From assembly GCF_014635205.1 (NCBI RefSeq), contig NZ_BMCN01000001.1, positions 1 to 64,000 of the forward strand: a stretch of DNA of 64,000 nucleotides, given 5' to 3'. Both the position numbers and the translations under genes were made by a program. Below the pieces are notes generated by a model. It made no database searches. It was given only the letters and a program-made list of their open reading frames with translations, and was not told the origin of the DNA. Within the stretch, counting starts at the first letter, position 1; the number at the start of each line of letters is the position of its first letter. Below, in pieces: positions 24,326-33,895 of this stretch. This DNA is from Jeotgalicoccus aerolatus (lineage in GTDB: Bacteria > Bacillota > Bacilli > Staphylococcales > Salinicoccaceae).

Positions 24326-24904
24326 ATGGCAATGAATTTTAAAATATTTGAAACGAAAGAACTGACAGACATCTTTGCTGCGGATTTATTGCGCAAGCAG
24401 ATCCACAACAATCCGGAAAGTATTTTAGCACTTGATGTAAACGAAGATTTAACTCAGGCTTATCAAAAATTTGTCGGTGAAGTAAAAAATCATCCTGCAG
24501 ATTTATCAGAAGTACAGATTTATGCTGTAGGTTCGGAAGGGCTGGATGTATTTAAAAATCTGGATATTCCATCGTCTCAATTAAACAGCGGCGGTACTGC
24601 AGATGACCTTGACAATAAGGGTAAGAAAAAAGTCAATGTTGCGCTGCTTAATTTGAATGCCAATAAAAAAGTTGGATTTAACAATGATAATGATGAATTA
24701 CTGAAAGCAAAAGAACTCTTTATTTATGCAACGGGGAAAGATAAGAGTGATGTTGTCAGAAGGCTGTATGATGCAGAACTTGAAGGCAGCGGTATGCTTA
24801 GTGAAATAAAAAGTCACCGCATGGTCACAGTGGTAATTGATAAAGACGCAGCAGGCGGATTAGACCAAGATATAGTAGAATATTACACTTATAAGTTTGC
24901 ATAG
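24326..24904 (+). CDS. Glucosamine-6-phosphate deaminase/NagB-superfamily-like protein
   Basis: 192 residues. The layout, an N-terminal segment on which a predicted sugar-phosphate isomerase fold is built and a C-terminal VTVVIDKDAAGGL, resembles short NagB/RpiA-like proteins of staphylococci. The canonical NagB catalytic DEH triad is not evident, so enzymatic activity is uncertain. The start at 24326 is fixed by GGAGG 8 nt before. It stands alone upstream of fumC. Confidence 0.5.
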   Translation: MAMNFKIFETKELTDIFAADLLRKQIHNNPESILALDVNEDLTQAYQKFVGEVKNHPADLSEVQIYAVGSEGLDVFKNLDIPSSQLNSGGTADDLDNKGKKKVNVALLNLNANKKVGFNNDNDELLKAKELFIYATGKDKSDVVRRLYDAELEGSGMLSEIKSHRMVTVVIDKDAAGGLDQDIVEYYTYKFA

Positions 24905-24928
24905 CTTTTTCTTAATGAATCCTTTCGC

Positions 24929-24961
24929 AATATAGTATAGACTAGTAATGAATACTATATT
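24929..24961 (+). repeat. Perfect inverted repeat before fumC
   Basis: AATATAGTAT (24929-24938) and ATACTATATT (24952-24961), 13-nt loop, ending directly before the GGGGGG ribosome binding site of fumC. Without a T run it is unlikely to be a terminator; an operator or an mRNA 5' hairpin is more plausible. Confidence 0.6.
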
Positions 24962-24977
24962 TCGGGGGGATTTTTGT

Positions 24978-26366
24978 ATGTCATTTAGAATAGAGCACGA
25001 TACAATTGGTGAAATTAAGGTGCCTGCTGATAAGTTTTGGGCAGCTCAAACAGAAAGAAGCCGCCAGAATTTTCCGGTAGGCAAAGAAAAAATGCCGATT
25101 GAAGTCATTGTTGCATTTGCGCATTTAAAAAAAGCCGCAGCAATTGTTAATAATGAATTAGGGAAATTACCAGATGTGAAAAAAGATGCGATTGTCCATG
25201 CTTGTGATAAAGTCATTGCACGCGAACTGGACGAGCATTTCCCGCTTGTCGTATGGCAAACAGGAAGCGGAACACAGAGCAATATGAACGTCAATGAAGT
25301 CGTGAGCTATGTAGCGAACGACTATCTTAAAGAACACGGCAGTGATGAAGTTGTGCATCCCAATGATGATGTGAACAAATCACAGAGTTCAAACGATACA
25401 TATCCTACTGCGATGTACGTTGCGCTCAGCCAGGCAATCGAACATCAGCTGATGCCTTCACTGGATAAACTGCACAATACATTTGCAGAAAAACAAGAAG
25501 CGTTCAAAGATATTATTAAAATTGGACGTACGCACTTACAAGATGCCACACCGCTTACTCTGGGCCAGGAAATCAGCGGTTGGGCATACATGCTTGAAAA
25601 ATCTAAAGAGCTAATCAGCCAGTCTAAAGCACAGCTGGCTAACCTTGCGATCGGCGGTACTGCTGTCGGAACAGGTATTAACGCCCATCCTGAGTTCGGT
25701 ACTAAAGTGGCAGCACAGCTTGAAAAACAAACGGGGCTGACATTTGTGTCATCACCTAATAAGTTCCACGCTTTATCTTCATATGATGAAGTGGTTTACG
25801 TTCACGGTTCATTAAAAGCACTTGCTGCAGACTTAATGAAAATTGCCAACGATGTCAGATGGCTGTCTTCAGGTCCGCGTGCAGGTCTGGCTGAAATTGA
25901 AATTCCAGCTAACGAACCGGGATCTTCAATCATGCCGGGCAAAGTCAACCCGACTCAGTCTGAGATGCTGACTATGGTTGTTGCACAAGTATTCGGTAAC
26001 GATACAGCTGTCGGCTTCGGTGCCTCACAGGGGAACTTCGAACTGAACGTATTTAAACCGGTTATTTTATTTAATACCTTGCAGTCTATTTACCTGCTTG
26101 CTGACGGAATGAGCAGTTTCAATGATAACTGTGCGGTAGGAATTGAACCGATTGCTGAAAACATAGATAAATATTTAAATAATTCATTAATGCTTGTGAC
26201 TGCATTAAATCCGCATATCGGCTATGAAAATGCTGCTAAAATTGCTAAAAATGCACACGCTAAAGGAATCACATTAAAAGAATCTGCGCTTGATTCAGGA
26301 TTACTGACAGAAGAACAGTATGACGAATGGATTAAACCGGAAGACATGATTCACTCTAAAGAGTAG
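24978..26366 (+). CDS. fumC: Fumarate hydratase class II
   Basis: 462 residues, iron-free homotetrameric fumarase of the TCA cycle (fumarate to L-malate). The signature [13 protein letters not shown] is at about residue 315-327; [14 protein letters not shown] and the [11 protein letters not shown] block with the active-site His are also present. The start at 24978 has GGGGGGA 7 nt upstream; the ATG at 24948 lies within the inverted repeat. The downstream ppx begins 10 nt after its stop, so fumC may be co-transcribed with the polyphosphate genes. Confidence 0.97.
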   Translation: MSFRIEHDTIGEIKVPADKFWAAQTERSRQNFPVGKEKMPIEVIVAFAHLKKAAAIVNNELGKLPDVKKDAIVHACDKVIARELDEHFPLVVWQTGSGTQSNMNVNEVVSYVANDYLKEHGSDEVVHPNDDVNKSQSSNDTYPTAMYVALSQAIEHQLMPSLDKLHNTFAEKQEAFKDIIKIGRTHLQDATPLTLGQEISGWAYMLEKSKELISQSKAQLANLAIGGTAVGTGINAHPEFGTKVAAQLEKQTGLTFVSSPNKFHALSSYDEVVYVHGSLKALAADLMKIANDVRWLSSGPRAGLAEIEIPANEPGSSIMPGKVNPTQSEMLTMVVAQVFGNDTAVGFGASQGNFELNVFKPVILFNTLQSIYLLADGMSSFNDNCAVGIEPIAENIDKYLNNSLMLVTALNPHIGYENAAKIAKNAHAKGITLKESALDSGLLTEEQYDEWIKPEDMIHSKE

Positions 26367-26376
26367 GGGTTTTTCG

Positions 26377-27903
26377 ATGAAAAAAATAAGCTTAATAGAT
26401 ATCGGATCCAACACGATTCGACTTGTACTTTTTGAATACACAGAAAAACACGGCATAAAAGAAATCAGAAACATTAAAACACCAGCGCGTTTAGCTCAGT
26501 ACATCGATGCAGACGGCTATATGGCTGAAGAAGGTGTATCAGCACTGCTGAAAATTTTACACAGTTTTAAACAGATTTCCGAAAAATATCATATAACTGA
26601 TATTTATCCTATGGCGACTGCTGCTATTAGACAGTCTAAAAACCGTGAAGATATTTTAAAGCGCATCAAGGCGGAACTTGATCTTGATGCTAAAATTATC
26701 AGCGGAGAAATGGAAGCAGCGCTTGGTTTTGAAGCGGCTGTCCATACAATCAGCTACTGTGATGCCGTGACAATCGATATCGGCGGGGGAAGTACAGAGC
26801 TTACTTTTTACGAAGATAAAGAAATTATTTACAGTATCAGTTTGTCTTTCGGTGTTGTGACTTTAAATAAAATGTTTTTTGAAGGCAAAGACCACAATGA
26901 TAAATCAGCAATTAAAGACACTAAAAAGTTTGTTGAGGACGAACTGAACAAAGTGAACTGGCTCCGTGACAGAAAAGTACCTATTTTAGCCATTGGAGGG
27001 AGTGCGCGTAATATTGCGCGCATCCACCAGGCTTTAATCAGCTATCCGATAGCGGGTGTTCATGGTTATACGATGGAAAAAGAAGATTTACATGATGTGT
27101 ATAAACTTCTTAAAACGACAGATACAGAAAATCTGGATGATATCGACGGGCTAAGTAAAGACCGTGCAGATATTATTTTACCGAGCAGTATCGTCTTTAA
27201 AACGCTGTTTGATGTTGTCGGGGCAAATGAGTTTAAATTCAGCCGAAAAGGGCTGCGTGAAGGCATGGCTATGAAGATTATCAGCAAAGATTTCCCGGTC
27301 GCATTTAATAAATACAGAGTGTTTGAAGACTCAATAGAACAGCTGGCAAATGATTTTAATCTCGATGAAACAGACAGCAGAAAACGGACTGAAATTGTTG
27401 ATCGCTTGTATCATGAGCTGGAAAGACTCGGTATTTTATCGTTGTCAAAAACGAATAAAATGATTATGAAACATGCTGCAGGGATTTATTATTTAGGGGA
27501 CTTTATCGATAGAGATGCGTCCAGTCAGCATACTTACTATTTAATTTCCAACAGTAATATTAACGGGATTATTCACCGTGACCGGGTCAAATTAGCGCTG
27601 ATCGCCAGTTATAAAAATAAAACTCTGCTGGATTTTTACGCTAAAGAAACGGGCTGGTTCGATGATGAAGAGCTGAGTGAAATTCAGGCGCTCGGTTCAC
27701 TTGTTAAATTTGCAAATGCTTTAAATATTTCTAATACGGAAATTGTGGACAGTTTGAAAATGTCTGTTTCTGGAGATGACTTCAGACTGGATATTAAATA
27801 TAACGGAGATCCGATCGCAGAAGAGTATCATGCTGTACGTCAGAAGAAGCATATTGAAAAAATTCTCGGCGGTAATTTGTGGATAGAATTTACAGAATCT
27901 TAA
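26377..27903 (+). CDS. ppx: Ppx/GppA family exopolyphosphatase
   Basis: 508 residues. Two actin-like ATPase-fold domains (about 1-310: LIDIGSNTIRL phosphate-1 loop, TIDIGGGSTELT phosphate-2 loop) and a C-terminal HD-like helical domain. Removes terminal phosphates from polyphosphate or hydrolyses pppGpp; the pairing with ppk directly downstream favours polyphosphate. Full-length bacterial Ppx size. Ribosome binding site AGGGG precedes the ATG. Confidence 0.93.
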   Translation: MKKISLIDIGSNTIRLVLFEYTEKHGIKEIRNIKTPARLAQYIDADGYMAEEGVSALLKILHSFKQISEKYHITDIYPMATAAIRQSKNREDILKRIKAELDLDAKIISGEMEAALGFEAAVHTISYCDAVTIDIGGGSTELTFYEDKEIIYSISLSFGVVTLNKMFFEGKDHNDKSAIKDTKKFVEDELNKVNWLRDRKVPILAIGGSARNIARIHQALISYPIAGVHGYTMEKEDLHDVYKLLKTTDTENLDDIDGLSKDRADIILPSSIVFKTLFDVVGANEFKFSRKGLREGMAMKIISKDFPVAFNKYRVFEDSIEQLANDFNLDETDSRKRTEIVDRLYHELERLGILSLSKTNKMIMKHAAGIYYLGDFIDRDASSQHTYYLISNSNINGIIHRDRVKLALIASYKNKTLLDFYAKETGWFDDEELSEIQALGSLVKFANALNISNTEIVDSLKMSVSGDDFRLDIKYNGDPIAEEYHAVRQKKHIEKILGGNLWIEFTES

Positions 27904-27943
27904 TATTCATACGCTATAATATTCAAGGGTCAGGAGGATTATT

Positions 27944-30067
27944 ATGTCTTATAAATTAAATGATAAATCATATTATAATAACCGGGAATTAAGCTGGTTG
28001 CGTTTTAATTACAGAGTATTAGCTGAAGCAGACGATACGCGTAATCCTCTTCTTGAGCGATTAAAATTTATAGCAATCACAAGTTCTAATCTCGATGAAT
28101 TTTTTATGGTCAGAGTTGCCGGTTTAAAAGACCAGGTAAAAATGAACTATGCAGAACCGGATACTAAAACCGGAATGACGCCTGAAGAACAGCTTCAGGG
28201 TATCGGAGAACTTAACCGTGAAAACTGCCGTATTCAATACGAATCGTATCATGCATTGATGAGCGAATTAGAGGATTTGAATGTCTTTATCAGAAGACCG
28301 CATCAGCTTGCAAAACCATTGCAGGATAAGCTGGAAAATCTATTTGATGAAGAAATTCTGCCATCATTAACACCGCTTGGTATCGATGCTTACCGGCCGT
28401 TTCCTAAGCTGATGAATAAAAAAATTAATATATTCGTCGACTTATCTAATGAAGTGGGCAAGCAGACAGCAATTGTTCAGCTGCCGACTGTCATTAAACG
28501 ATTTTATGAATTGTCTCATGAAGGGAAAACATACTTTGTTCTTGCTGAAGACATTATTGAAGAGTATGTGTATAAATTGTTTAACGGCTATCAAATCGAC
28601 AGAACATTCCCGTTTAGAATTACTAGAAATGCAGATTTAACAATACATGAAGAAGGCGCTGCAGATTTACTTATTGAAATTGAGCGTTTCTTAAAAGAAC
28701 GAACAAAAGGTGCGGCAGTCCGTCTGGAAATAGACAGAAGCCGGGATGAAACGATTAATGGATCATTTTTAGAGAGCCAGCTGTCACTTCATCCTGAAGA
28801 TGTGTACCGTTTTGACGGACCGCTGGATTTAACTTTCCTGTTTGAATTAACAAGCAAGTTAAAAGAACGATTTCCAAATCTGCTGTTCAAACCTTTCTTC
28901 CCTCAGCAGCCTAAGTTTTTAGGCAGCAGAGATGTGTATGAAACGGCGTTGAAGGAAGATATATTTTTCCATCATCCGTATGAATCATTCCAGCCGATCG
29001 TGGAATTTGTTCAGCAAGCCGCGACGGATAAAGATGTTCTGGCAATCAAACAGACCCTTTACCGCGTATCGAGTGACTCACCAATTATTGAATCATTAAA
29101 ATTAGCAGCAGAAAACGGCAAACAGGTGACTGTGCTGGTAGAGTTAAAAGCGCGTTTTGATGAAGAAAATAATGTACATTGGGCAAAAGAACTTGAAGAT
29201 GCCGGCTGTCATGTAATTTACGGTATGAACTATTTAAAAACACACAGTAAAATTACACTAGTTGTTAAAAAAGTGAATAAAAAAATAGTGAAATTCGTCC
29301 ATTTAGGTACCGGCAACTATAATGATTCAACGGCAAAACAGTACACTGATATGGGAATTATTACGACAGATCCGAATATCGGTGACGATGCAGTCAACTT
29401 CTTTAACTATTTAAGCGGTTATTCACTTAAACCAGAATATAAAGAACTGCATGTCGCGCCATTTGAAATCCGCGATATGTTTGCAGAACGTATCGACTTG
29501 GAAATTGAAAGTCATAAAAAACACGGCAACGGCTACATCTTTGCCAAAATGAACTCACTAACAGATAAGAGAATTATCGATAAATTGCTGCAAGCTTCGC
29601 AAGAAGGTATAAAAGTGGACTTAGTCATTCGCGGTATATGCTGTATGAAGCCGGGTATTAAAGGTGTCAGCGACAATATCCGTGTCATCAGTGTTGTCGG
29701 CAGATTTCTAGAACACTCCAGAATCTATTATTTCTATCATAATGGAGATAAGAAAATGTTCCTATCATCAGCAGATATGATGACGAGAAATATGATTAAG
29801 CGTGTTGAAATATTATTCCCGATTAACGATCCGAGAATTGTGGAAGAATTAATTGAAATCAATAATCTATTCCTCCATGACAATGTCAAGGCACGCAGAC
29901 AGCTGTCTGACGGGACTTATGAATATGTTAAAAATGACTTGCCGCCATTGAGTGTTCAGGATGAACTGATGAAACGTGCGGTAGAAAATGGAGAACAGAA
30001 GAAAACTGAAATGCTGCAGGAACACAGCAATATACTGGAACGGATTAAAAGCCGATTCAGAAAATAA
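27944..30067 (+). CDS. ppk1: Polyphosphate kinase 1
   Basis: 707 residues. Makes polyphosphate from ATP reversibly. All four parts are present: N domain (starting [14 protein letters not shown]), head domain, and two phospholipase-D-like catalytic domains. The second pair contains HLGTGNYND with the autophosphorylated His at about residue 455, and the HSRIYYF segment. It follows ppx by 40 nt with GGAGG. The ppx-ppk pair lets the cell both build and degrade the polymer. Ends at a terminator. Confidence 0.96.
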   Translation: MSYKLNDKSYYNNRELSWLRFNYRVLAEADDTRNPLLERLKFIAITSSNLDEFFMVRVAGLKDQVKMNYAEPDTKTGMTPEEQLQGIGELNRENCRIQYESYHALMSELEDLNVFIRRPHQLAKPLQDKLENLFDEEILPSLTPLGIDAYRPFPKLMNKKINIFVDLSNEVGKQTAIVQLPTVIKRFYELSHEGKTYFVLAEDIIEEYVYKLFNGYQIDRTFPFRITRNADLTIHEEGAADLLIEIERFLKERTKGAAVRLEIDRSRDETINGSFLESQLSLHPEDVYRFDGPLDLTFLFELTSKLKERFPNLLFKPFFPQQPKFLGSRDVYETALKEDIFFHHPYESFQPIVEFVQQAATDKDVLAIKQTLYRVSSDSPIIESLKLAAENGKQVTVLVELKARFDEENNVHWAKELEDAGCHVIYGMNYLKTHSKITLVVKKVNKKIVKFVHLGTGNYNDSTAKQYTDMGIITTDPNIGDDAVNFFNYLSGYSLKPEYKELHVAPFEIRDMFAERIDLEIESHKKHGNGYIFAKMNSLTDKRIIDKLLQASQEGIKVDLVIRGICCMKPGIKGVSDNIRVISVVGRFLEHSRIYYFYHNGDKKMFLSSADMMTRNMIKRVEILFPINDPRIVEELIEINNLFLHDNVKARRQLSDGTYEYVKNDLPPLSVQDELMKRAVENGEQKKTEMLQEHSNILERIKSRFRK

Positions 30068-30076
30068 GCTGTACAA

Positions 30077-30108
30077 ATATGCTGCCCGAATCGGGCAGCA
30101 TATTTTTT
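30077..30108 (+). terminator. Terminator of fumC-ppx-ppk
   Basis: AATATGCTGCCCGA/TCGGGCAGCATATT perfect inverted repeat followed by a T run. Confidence 0.92.
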
Positions 30109-30144
30109 ATTAAATAAATATCTATCTTCCAGTCCAGATTTAAG

Positions 30145-30960
30145 TTAGATATCCAGACTGACACTGATTTCTTCATCAGTAATCGGGTGTTTGAATGAAA
30201 CCTTATAGCCGTATAAGTGCAGGTAGGGTGACGGTGGTCCGCCATACAGTTTATCCCCGACCAGCGGGGCATTTAAGTGCTTCATATGTGCACGGATTTG
30301 GTGCGTGCGTCCCGTTTCCAGTTCAATAATCAGTTCTTCATATTTGTCGGTCACTTTTTTATCGATAATATGAGTGACTGCTGATTTTCCAGTTCTTGTG
30401 ACATGAAAAATATTCGTATGCGGCTTTTTACCCAGCGGCGCGTTTACTGTCTGGACTGCGATCTTACTGTTTTTCTTCACATGACCCATGTAAACACGTT
30501 TAATTTGGTTTTCTGCCAGCATATAATCCAGCATTTTCTTCATATAGGCATTTTTAGCCATCAGGACAATACCTGTTGTATCGACGTCTAAACGGTGCAC
30601 AGCTTCAACATATGCGCTGTGCACGGTGTTGATGACATCATTTACAAGCGTATTTTGTTCAGAAGCTTCATTTGGATGAACTTTTTGACCGGGCGGCTTA
30701 GATGCAATCAGCAGGTTTTCATCTTCAAATAGAATGACAGCTTGTTTGCTGCTCTTCTTATAGCTGCTCGCTTCACTGAAATCAGGGAGAATCACCGTGT
30801 CGCCTTCAGCAAGTTCTGCTTTTAACGAATTTTGCTTATCGTTGATCAAAATGTCTTTAGACATGCGCAGCCAGTGCATTTCTTTTTTAGGAATATGAAG
30901 CGCAATCAGCGTATCTTCCAGAGTGAACTGGTTAAACTTCTGAGGTACAGTAAATTTCAT
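30145..30960 (-). CDS. RluA/RluD-family RNA pseudouridine synthase
   Basis: 271 residues. The catalytic Asp is in VHRLDVDTTGIVLMAKN, and the fold-conserved ETGRTHQIRAH and GDKLYGG blocks are present. A short N-terminal segment with WLRMSKDILIND may be a degenerate S4-like domain. The rRNA or tRNA target cannot be assigned. It ends 2 nt after the start side of the next minus-strand gene, the thioredoxin-like protein, so they share a transcript. Confidence 0.9.
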   Translation of the reverse strand: MKFTVPQKFNQFTLEDTLIALHIPKKEMHWLRMSKDILINDKQNSLKAELAEGDTVILPDFSEASSYKKSSKQAVILFEDENLLIASKPPGQKVHPNEASEQNTLVNDVINTVHSAYVEAVHRLDVDTTGIVLMAKNAYMKKMLDYMLAENQIKRVYMGHVKKNSKIAVQTVNAPLGKKPHTNIFHVTRTGKSAVTHIIDKKVTDKYEELIIELETGRTHQIRAHMKHLNAPLVGDKLYGGPPSPYLHLYGYKVSFKHPITDEEISVSLDI

Positions 30961-30961
30961 C

Positions 30962-31456
30962 TTATTCTCCCGCAGCTGCTGTCATAAATTCTTCAAAACC
31001 GTCAACTGATCCAGGGTTACCTTCAAGGCGTTCAACTTCTTCGCCGTTTTCATAGTAAACTAAAGTTGGTGTTGCGCTGATGTTGTACGTTTCCCAAGCC
31101 TGGTCATATTCTAATACGTTAAGCTGAGTAACTTCGCCGTCGATGCTGTCGAGTGCATCAGTCAGCATTGGTGTCGCTGCCTGACAGTGCTGGCATGTCG
31201 GACTCCAGAAGTATACGAACTCACCTTCACCTGAGTTTACGATTTCTTCAACTTCTGCAGGTGTTTTGTTGCTTTGGTAATCTTCGTCTTCAAGTTTGTC
31301 GATTGTCGGACCGCTCAGTTCTTCAGGTTCTTTATCAGTATATGGATAATACGCATAGTCCTCTGCTGATTTTTCATTGCCGCCAATAACAACAGCAATA
31401 ATAATGAATGCTACTACGATTAAACCGATAATGCCGTAAAATATTTTGTTGCCCAT
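30962..31456 (-). CDS. Membrane-anchored thioredoxin-like protein
   Basis: 164 residues. An N-terminal membrane anchor (IFYGIIGLIVVAFIIIAVVIGG) puts the thioredoxin domain (about 60-160) outside. The active site is CQHC in FWSPTCQHCQAATPM; the cis-Pro loop is in ISATPTLVYYE. It lies 20 nt downstream of bdbC. Together they look like an oxidative pair in which BdbC passes oxidising power to quinone and this protein oxidises or isomerises exported proteins, taking the place normally held by BdbD. A reducing role is possible. Confidence 0.85.
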   Translation of the reverse strand: MGNKIFYGIIGLIVVAFIIIAVVIGGNEKSAEDYAYYPYTDKEPEELSGPTIDKLEDEDYQSNKTPAEVEEIVNSGEGEFVYFWSPTCQHCQAATPMLTDALDSIDGEVTQLNVLEYDQAWETYNISATPTLVYYENGEEVERLEGNPGSVDGFEEFMTAAAGE

Positions 31457-31476
31457 AAGTTAATAACTCCTATTCT

Positions 31477-31884
31477 TTAATCTTTTTTAATGAAAAATGA
31501 TAAAATGAAAATAATGATAAAAGCAGTCAATGCAAGTAGCGGGATCGTAATGAATCCAGCCCAATTTATATATTGCACTGTACAGGAAACACCCATACAA
31601 GAATTGCCGCTCTCACCGAGTGCCGGGATTTTCTGGAGTGCATAGTGATACGTTGACATAAGTATACCAATACCGCTCATCACGCGTACATAGAGGCGGA
31701 CATGGCTGTCATCTTTTATAATTCCGATAAAAGATAAAATGACAATCGGGTACATTAATATGCGCTGATACCAGCACATCTCGCACGGTTCATACATTCT
31801 GATTTCACTGAAATACAGAGAACCGAGTGTGGCGAGCAATGACACGATAAAAATCATTTGCATGTAAAGTTTGTTACTTTTCAT
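31477..31884 (-). CDS. bdbC: BdbC/DsbB-family disulfide bond formation protein
   Basis: 135 residues with four membrane helices. First periplasmic-side Cys pair in CEMCWYQR, second pair in CMGVSC; both pairs are needed to pass electrons from a thiol oxidase to the quinone pool. Length and order match BdbC. First gene of the minus-strand set bdbC, thioredoxin-like, pseudouridine synthase. Confidence 0.93.
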   Translation of the reverse strand: MKSNKLYMQMIFIVSLLATLGSLYFSEIRMYEPCEMCWYQRILMYPIVILSFIGIIKDDSHVRLYVRVMSGIGILMSTYHYALQKIPALGESGNSCMGVSCTVQYINWAGFITIPLLALTAFIIIFILSFFIKKD

Positions 31885-31993
31885 ATCAGTGCCTGACCTT
31901 TCATTATTATTTTGTAACTTACTATTTTATTATAAGTGAAAACGGCTATTTTAAGTGTAACAAATTTCGTACAATTTATTTAAAGAGGGGATA

Positions 31994-33106
31994 ATGATGA
32001 AAAGCAAGCTCCAGCTCTTAAAAGATATCGCTGAATTTTTAAATACAGAAACGCATCGCCAGTCTATGATCGACGGTGCTTTAAAAATGCTGATTGATCA
32101 TTCCAATTTTAACACAGGCTGGATATTTTTTATAAATGAAGATGGAAAACATGAACTGAGTGCACATTATCAGCTGCCTCCGACGCTTCAAAATGAAAAT
32201 CATACCTACTTACGGAATGATAAATGCTGGTGCGTCAATAAGTTCAATAAAGGGGAGTTATCCAATGCAACGAATATCGTTGCATGCTCAAGGCTGGAAA
32301 AAGCTGCGAGAGAAATACCGGATGAAAATAATGGTATTACACATCATGCGACGGTGCCGCTAATTTCAGGGGATGAAACTTTCGGCTTGCTAAATGTGGC
32401 GAGTCCCTATACTAAAGAGTTTCAAAAGGATGAGCTGGATTTGCTCGAGTCAGTCGCTTTCCAGCTGGGTTCGACTTTAAAAAGACTGGACTTAACGACG
32501 CGCGAAAAAGAAAATATGATTATTAAAGAACGTCAGCGCCTGGCGAGAGAATTACACGATTCAGTGAATCAGATGCTCTTTTCTATCGGTATTACTTCAC
32601 ACGCAGGAAAATCATTGAAAGACTCAGCTCAAAGCGGCCTTGCTTTTGAAAGAATTGAAAATACATCTAAGTATGCCATGAAAGAAATGAAGGCTTTAAT
32701 ATGGCAGTTAAAACCAATCGGTCTTGAAAATGGCATGATCGAAGCGGTGAAGCACTATGCCAGAATTCTCGAATTGGACATAGAAATCACAATGAACGGC
32801 TTCTACAATATAGAAGATGATATGGAAATAGAACTTTACAGAATTATTCAGGAAGGTCTGAATAATATTAGGAAGCACTCAGGAACTAAGAATGGTGAGG
32901 TGCTGATCGAGATTTCAGAAGAAGAATTGCTGCTCGTTATTAGTGATAAAGGAAACGGCTTTAATCCTGCTGAAACGAATGGCATGAGCCACGGACTGAC
33001 AAATATGCACGAACGTGTTCACAAGATGAATGGAAAGCTGGAAATCCAATCTGAAATCAATTTGGGAACGACTTTAATGACACGTTTGAAACTCGGAGGG
33101 AATTAA
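31994..33106 (+). CDS. GAF-domain sensor histidine kinase (AirS/YhcY-like)
   Basis: 370 residues, no membrane segment. GAF domain about 20-175 with Cys78, Cys80 (CWC) and Cys98; a HisKA_3 dimerisation region with the phospho-acceptor His in ARELHDSVNQML; HATPase domain with the G box SDKGNGFNP. The staphylococcal kinase AirS binds a [2Fe-2S] cluster via GAF cysteines and senses oxygen, so the cysteines here suggest redox sensing; cluster binding is inference. ATG at 31994 or 31997, both behind GAGGGG. Stop and partner start are adjacent. Confidence 0.88.
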   Translation: MMKSKLQLLKDIAEFLNTETHRQSMIDGALKMLIDHSNFNTGWIFFINEDGKHELSAHYQLPPTLQNENHTYLRNDKCWCVNKFNKGELSNATNIVACSRLEKAAREIPDENNGITHHATVPLISGDETFGLLNVASPYTKEFQKDELDLLESVAFQLGSTLKRLDLTTREKENMIIKERQRLARELHDSVNQMLFSIGITSHAGKSLKDSAQSGLAFERIENTSKYAMKEMKALIWQLKPIGLENGMIEAVKHYARILELDIEITMNGFYNIEDDMEIELYRIIQEGLNNIRKHSGTKNGEVLIEISEEELLLVISDKGNGFNPAETNGMSHGLTNMHERVHKMNGKLEIQSEINLGTTLMTRLKLGGN

Positions 33107-33739
33107 ATGTATAACATTATTTTAACGGATGATCATCAAGTCGTAAGAGAGGGCATGAAGTTTTTGCTGTCTACGACTTCTGATATCAATGTAGTAGAAG
33201 ATTTCGACAGCGGTGCTGAAACACTTAAATATTTGGAAACACATCACGATGAGATTCACCTGGTTTTAATCGATCTTGTCATGCCTGAAATGGACGGCAT
33301 TGAACTGACTAAGTTAATGAAAGAAAAATATAAAAATATTAAGGTGCTCGTTCTGTCCAGCTATACAAGTGAAGAATATATTCATCCTGTTTTTCGAGCG
33401 GGGGCGGACGGCTACATCATTAAAGAAATGGAAGTAGATGAGCTGATTGGCTCAATTAAAAGTGTGATAGAAGGGGACAGGGTAATCCACCCTGATATTC
33501 TGAAAGTTATCGACAAGACCGGCGATATGCCGCATGAAAGAAATGGACTGTCAAAAAGAGAAACTGAAGTGCTGAAAGAAATCGTCAAAGGCAAGTCGAA
33601 TAAAGAAATCAGCGAAGCACTCTTTGTGAGTGAAAAAACTGTAAAAACTCATGTCAGCCACATATTGAATAAATTGGAAGTTTCTGATCGGACCCAGGCA
33701 GTGATTTATGCAATAAAATTCAATATTATCGATTTTTAG
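33107..33739 (+). CDS. NarL/LuxR-family response regulator
   Basis: 210 residues. Receiver domain with acidic pocket DD at 8-9, phospho-acceptor Asp56 in LIDLVMPEMDG and Lys in the YIIKEMEV region; C-terminal LuxR HTH about 145-205 (SKRETEVLKEIVKGKSNKEI, then the SEKTVKTHVSHILNKL recognition helix). It starts directly after the kinase stop codon with GGAGGG inside the kinase gene. Ends at a 15-bp hairpin. Confidence 0.93.
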   Translation: MYNIILTDDHQVVREGMKFLLSTTSDINVVEDFDSGAETLKYLETHHDEIHLVLIDLVMPEMDGIELTKLMKEKYKNIKVLVLSSYTSEEYIHPVFRAGADGYIIKEMEVDELIGSIKSVIEGDRVIHPDILKVIDKTGDMPHERNGLSKRETEVLKEIVKGKSNKEISEALFVSEKTVKTHVSHILNKLEVSDRTQAVIYAIKFNIIDF

Positions 33740-33763
33740 TGTATATTCACAATAAAACTTTCT

Positions 33764-33797
33764 CCCTTGAAAACGCTTCACCAAGCGTTTTCAAGGG
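33764..33797 (+). terminator. Terminator-like hairpin after the two-component genes
   Basis: Perfect 15-bp stem CCCTTGAAAACGCTT/AAGCGTTTTCAAGGG with a CACC loop. The tail CTTTGTT is poor in T, so termination may be partial. Confidence 0.75.
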
Positions 33798-33895
33798 CTT
33801 TGTTAGAGATTTCATTCTTATTTTTATGGACAAATCTGTAAACGGCAAAGTATACTTGGATATATATTCAGAGATATAAGTTAAGGGGGATACAC

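Noticed and set aside
33764-33797. CcpA cre site in the sequence TGAAAACGCTTCA
   Set aside because: It lies inside a perfect hairpin after the response regulator and lacks the final CA spacing of the cre consensus.
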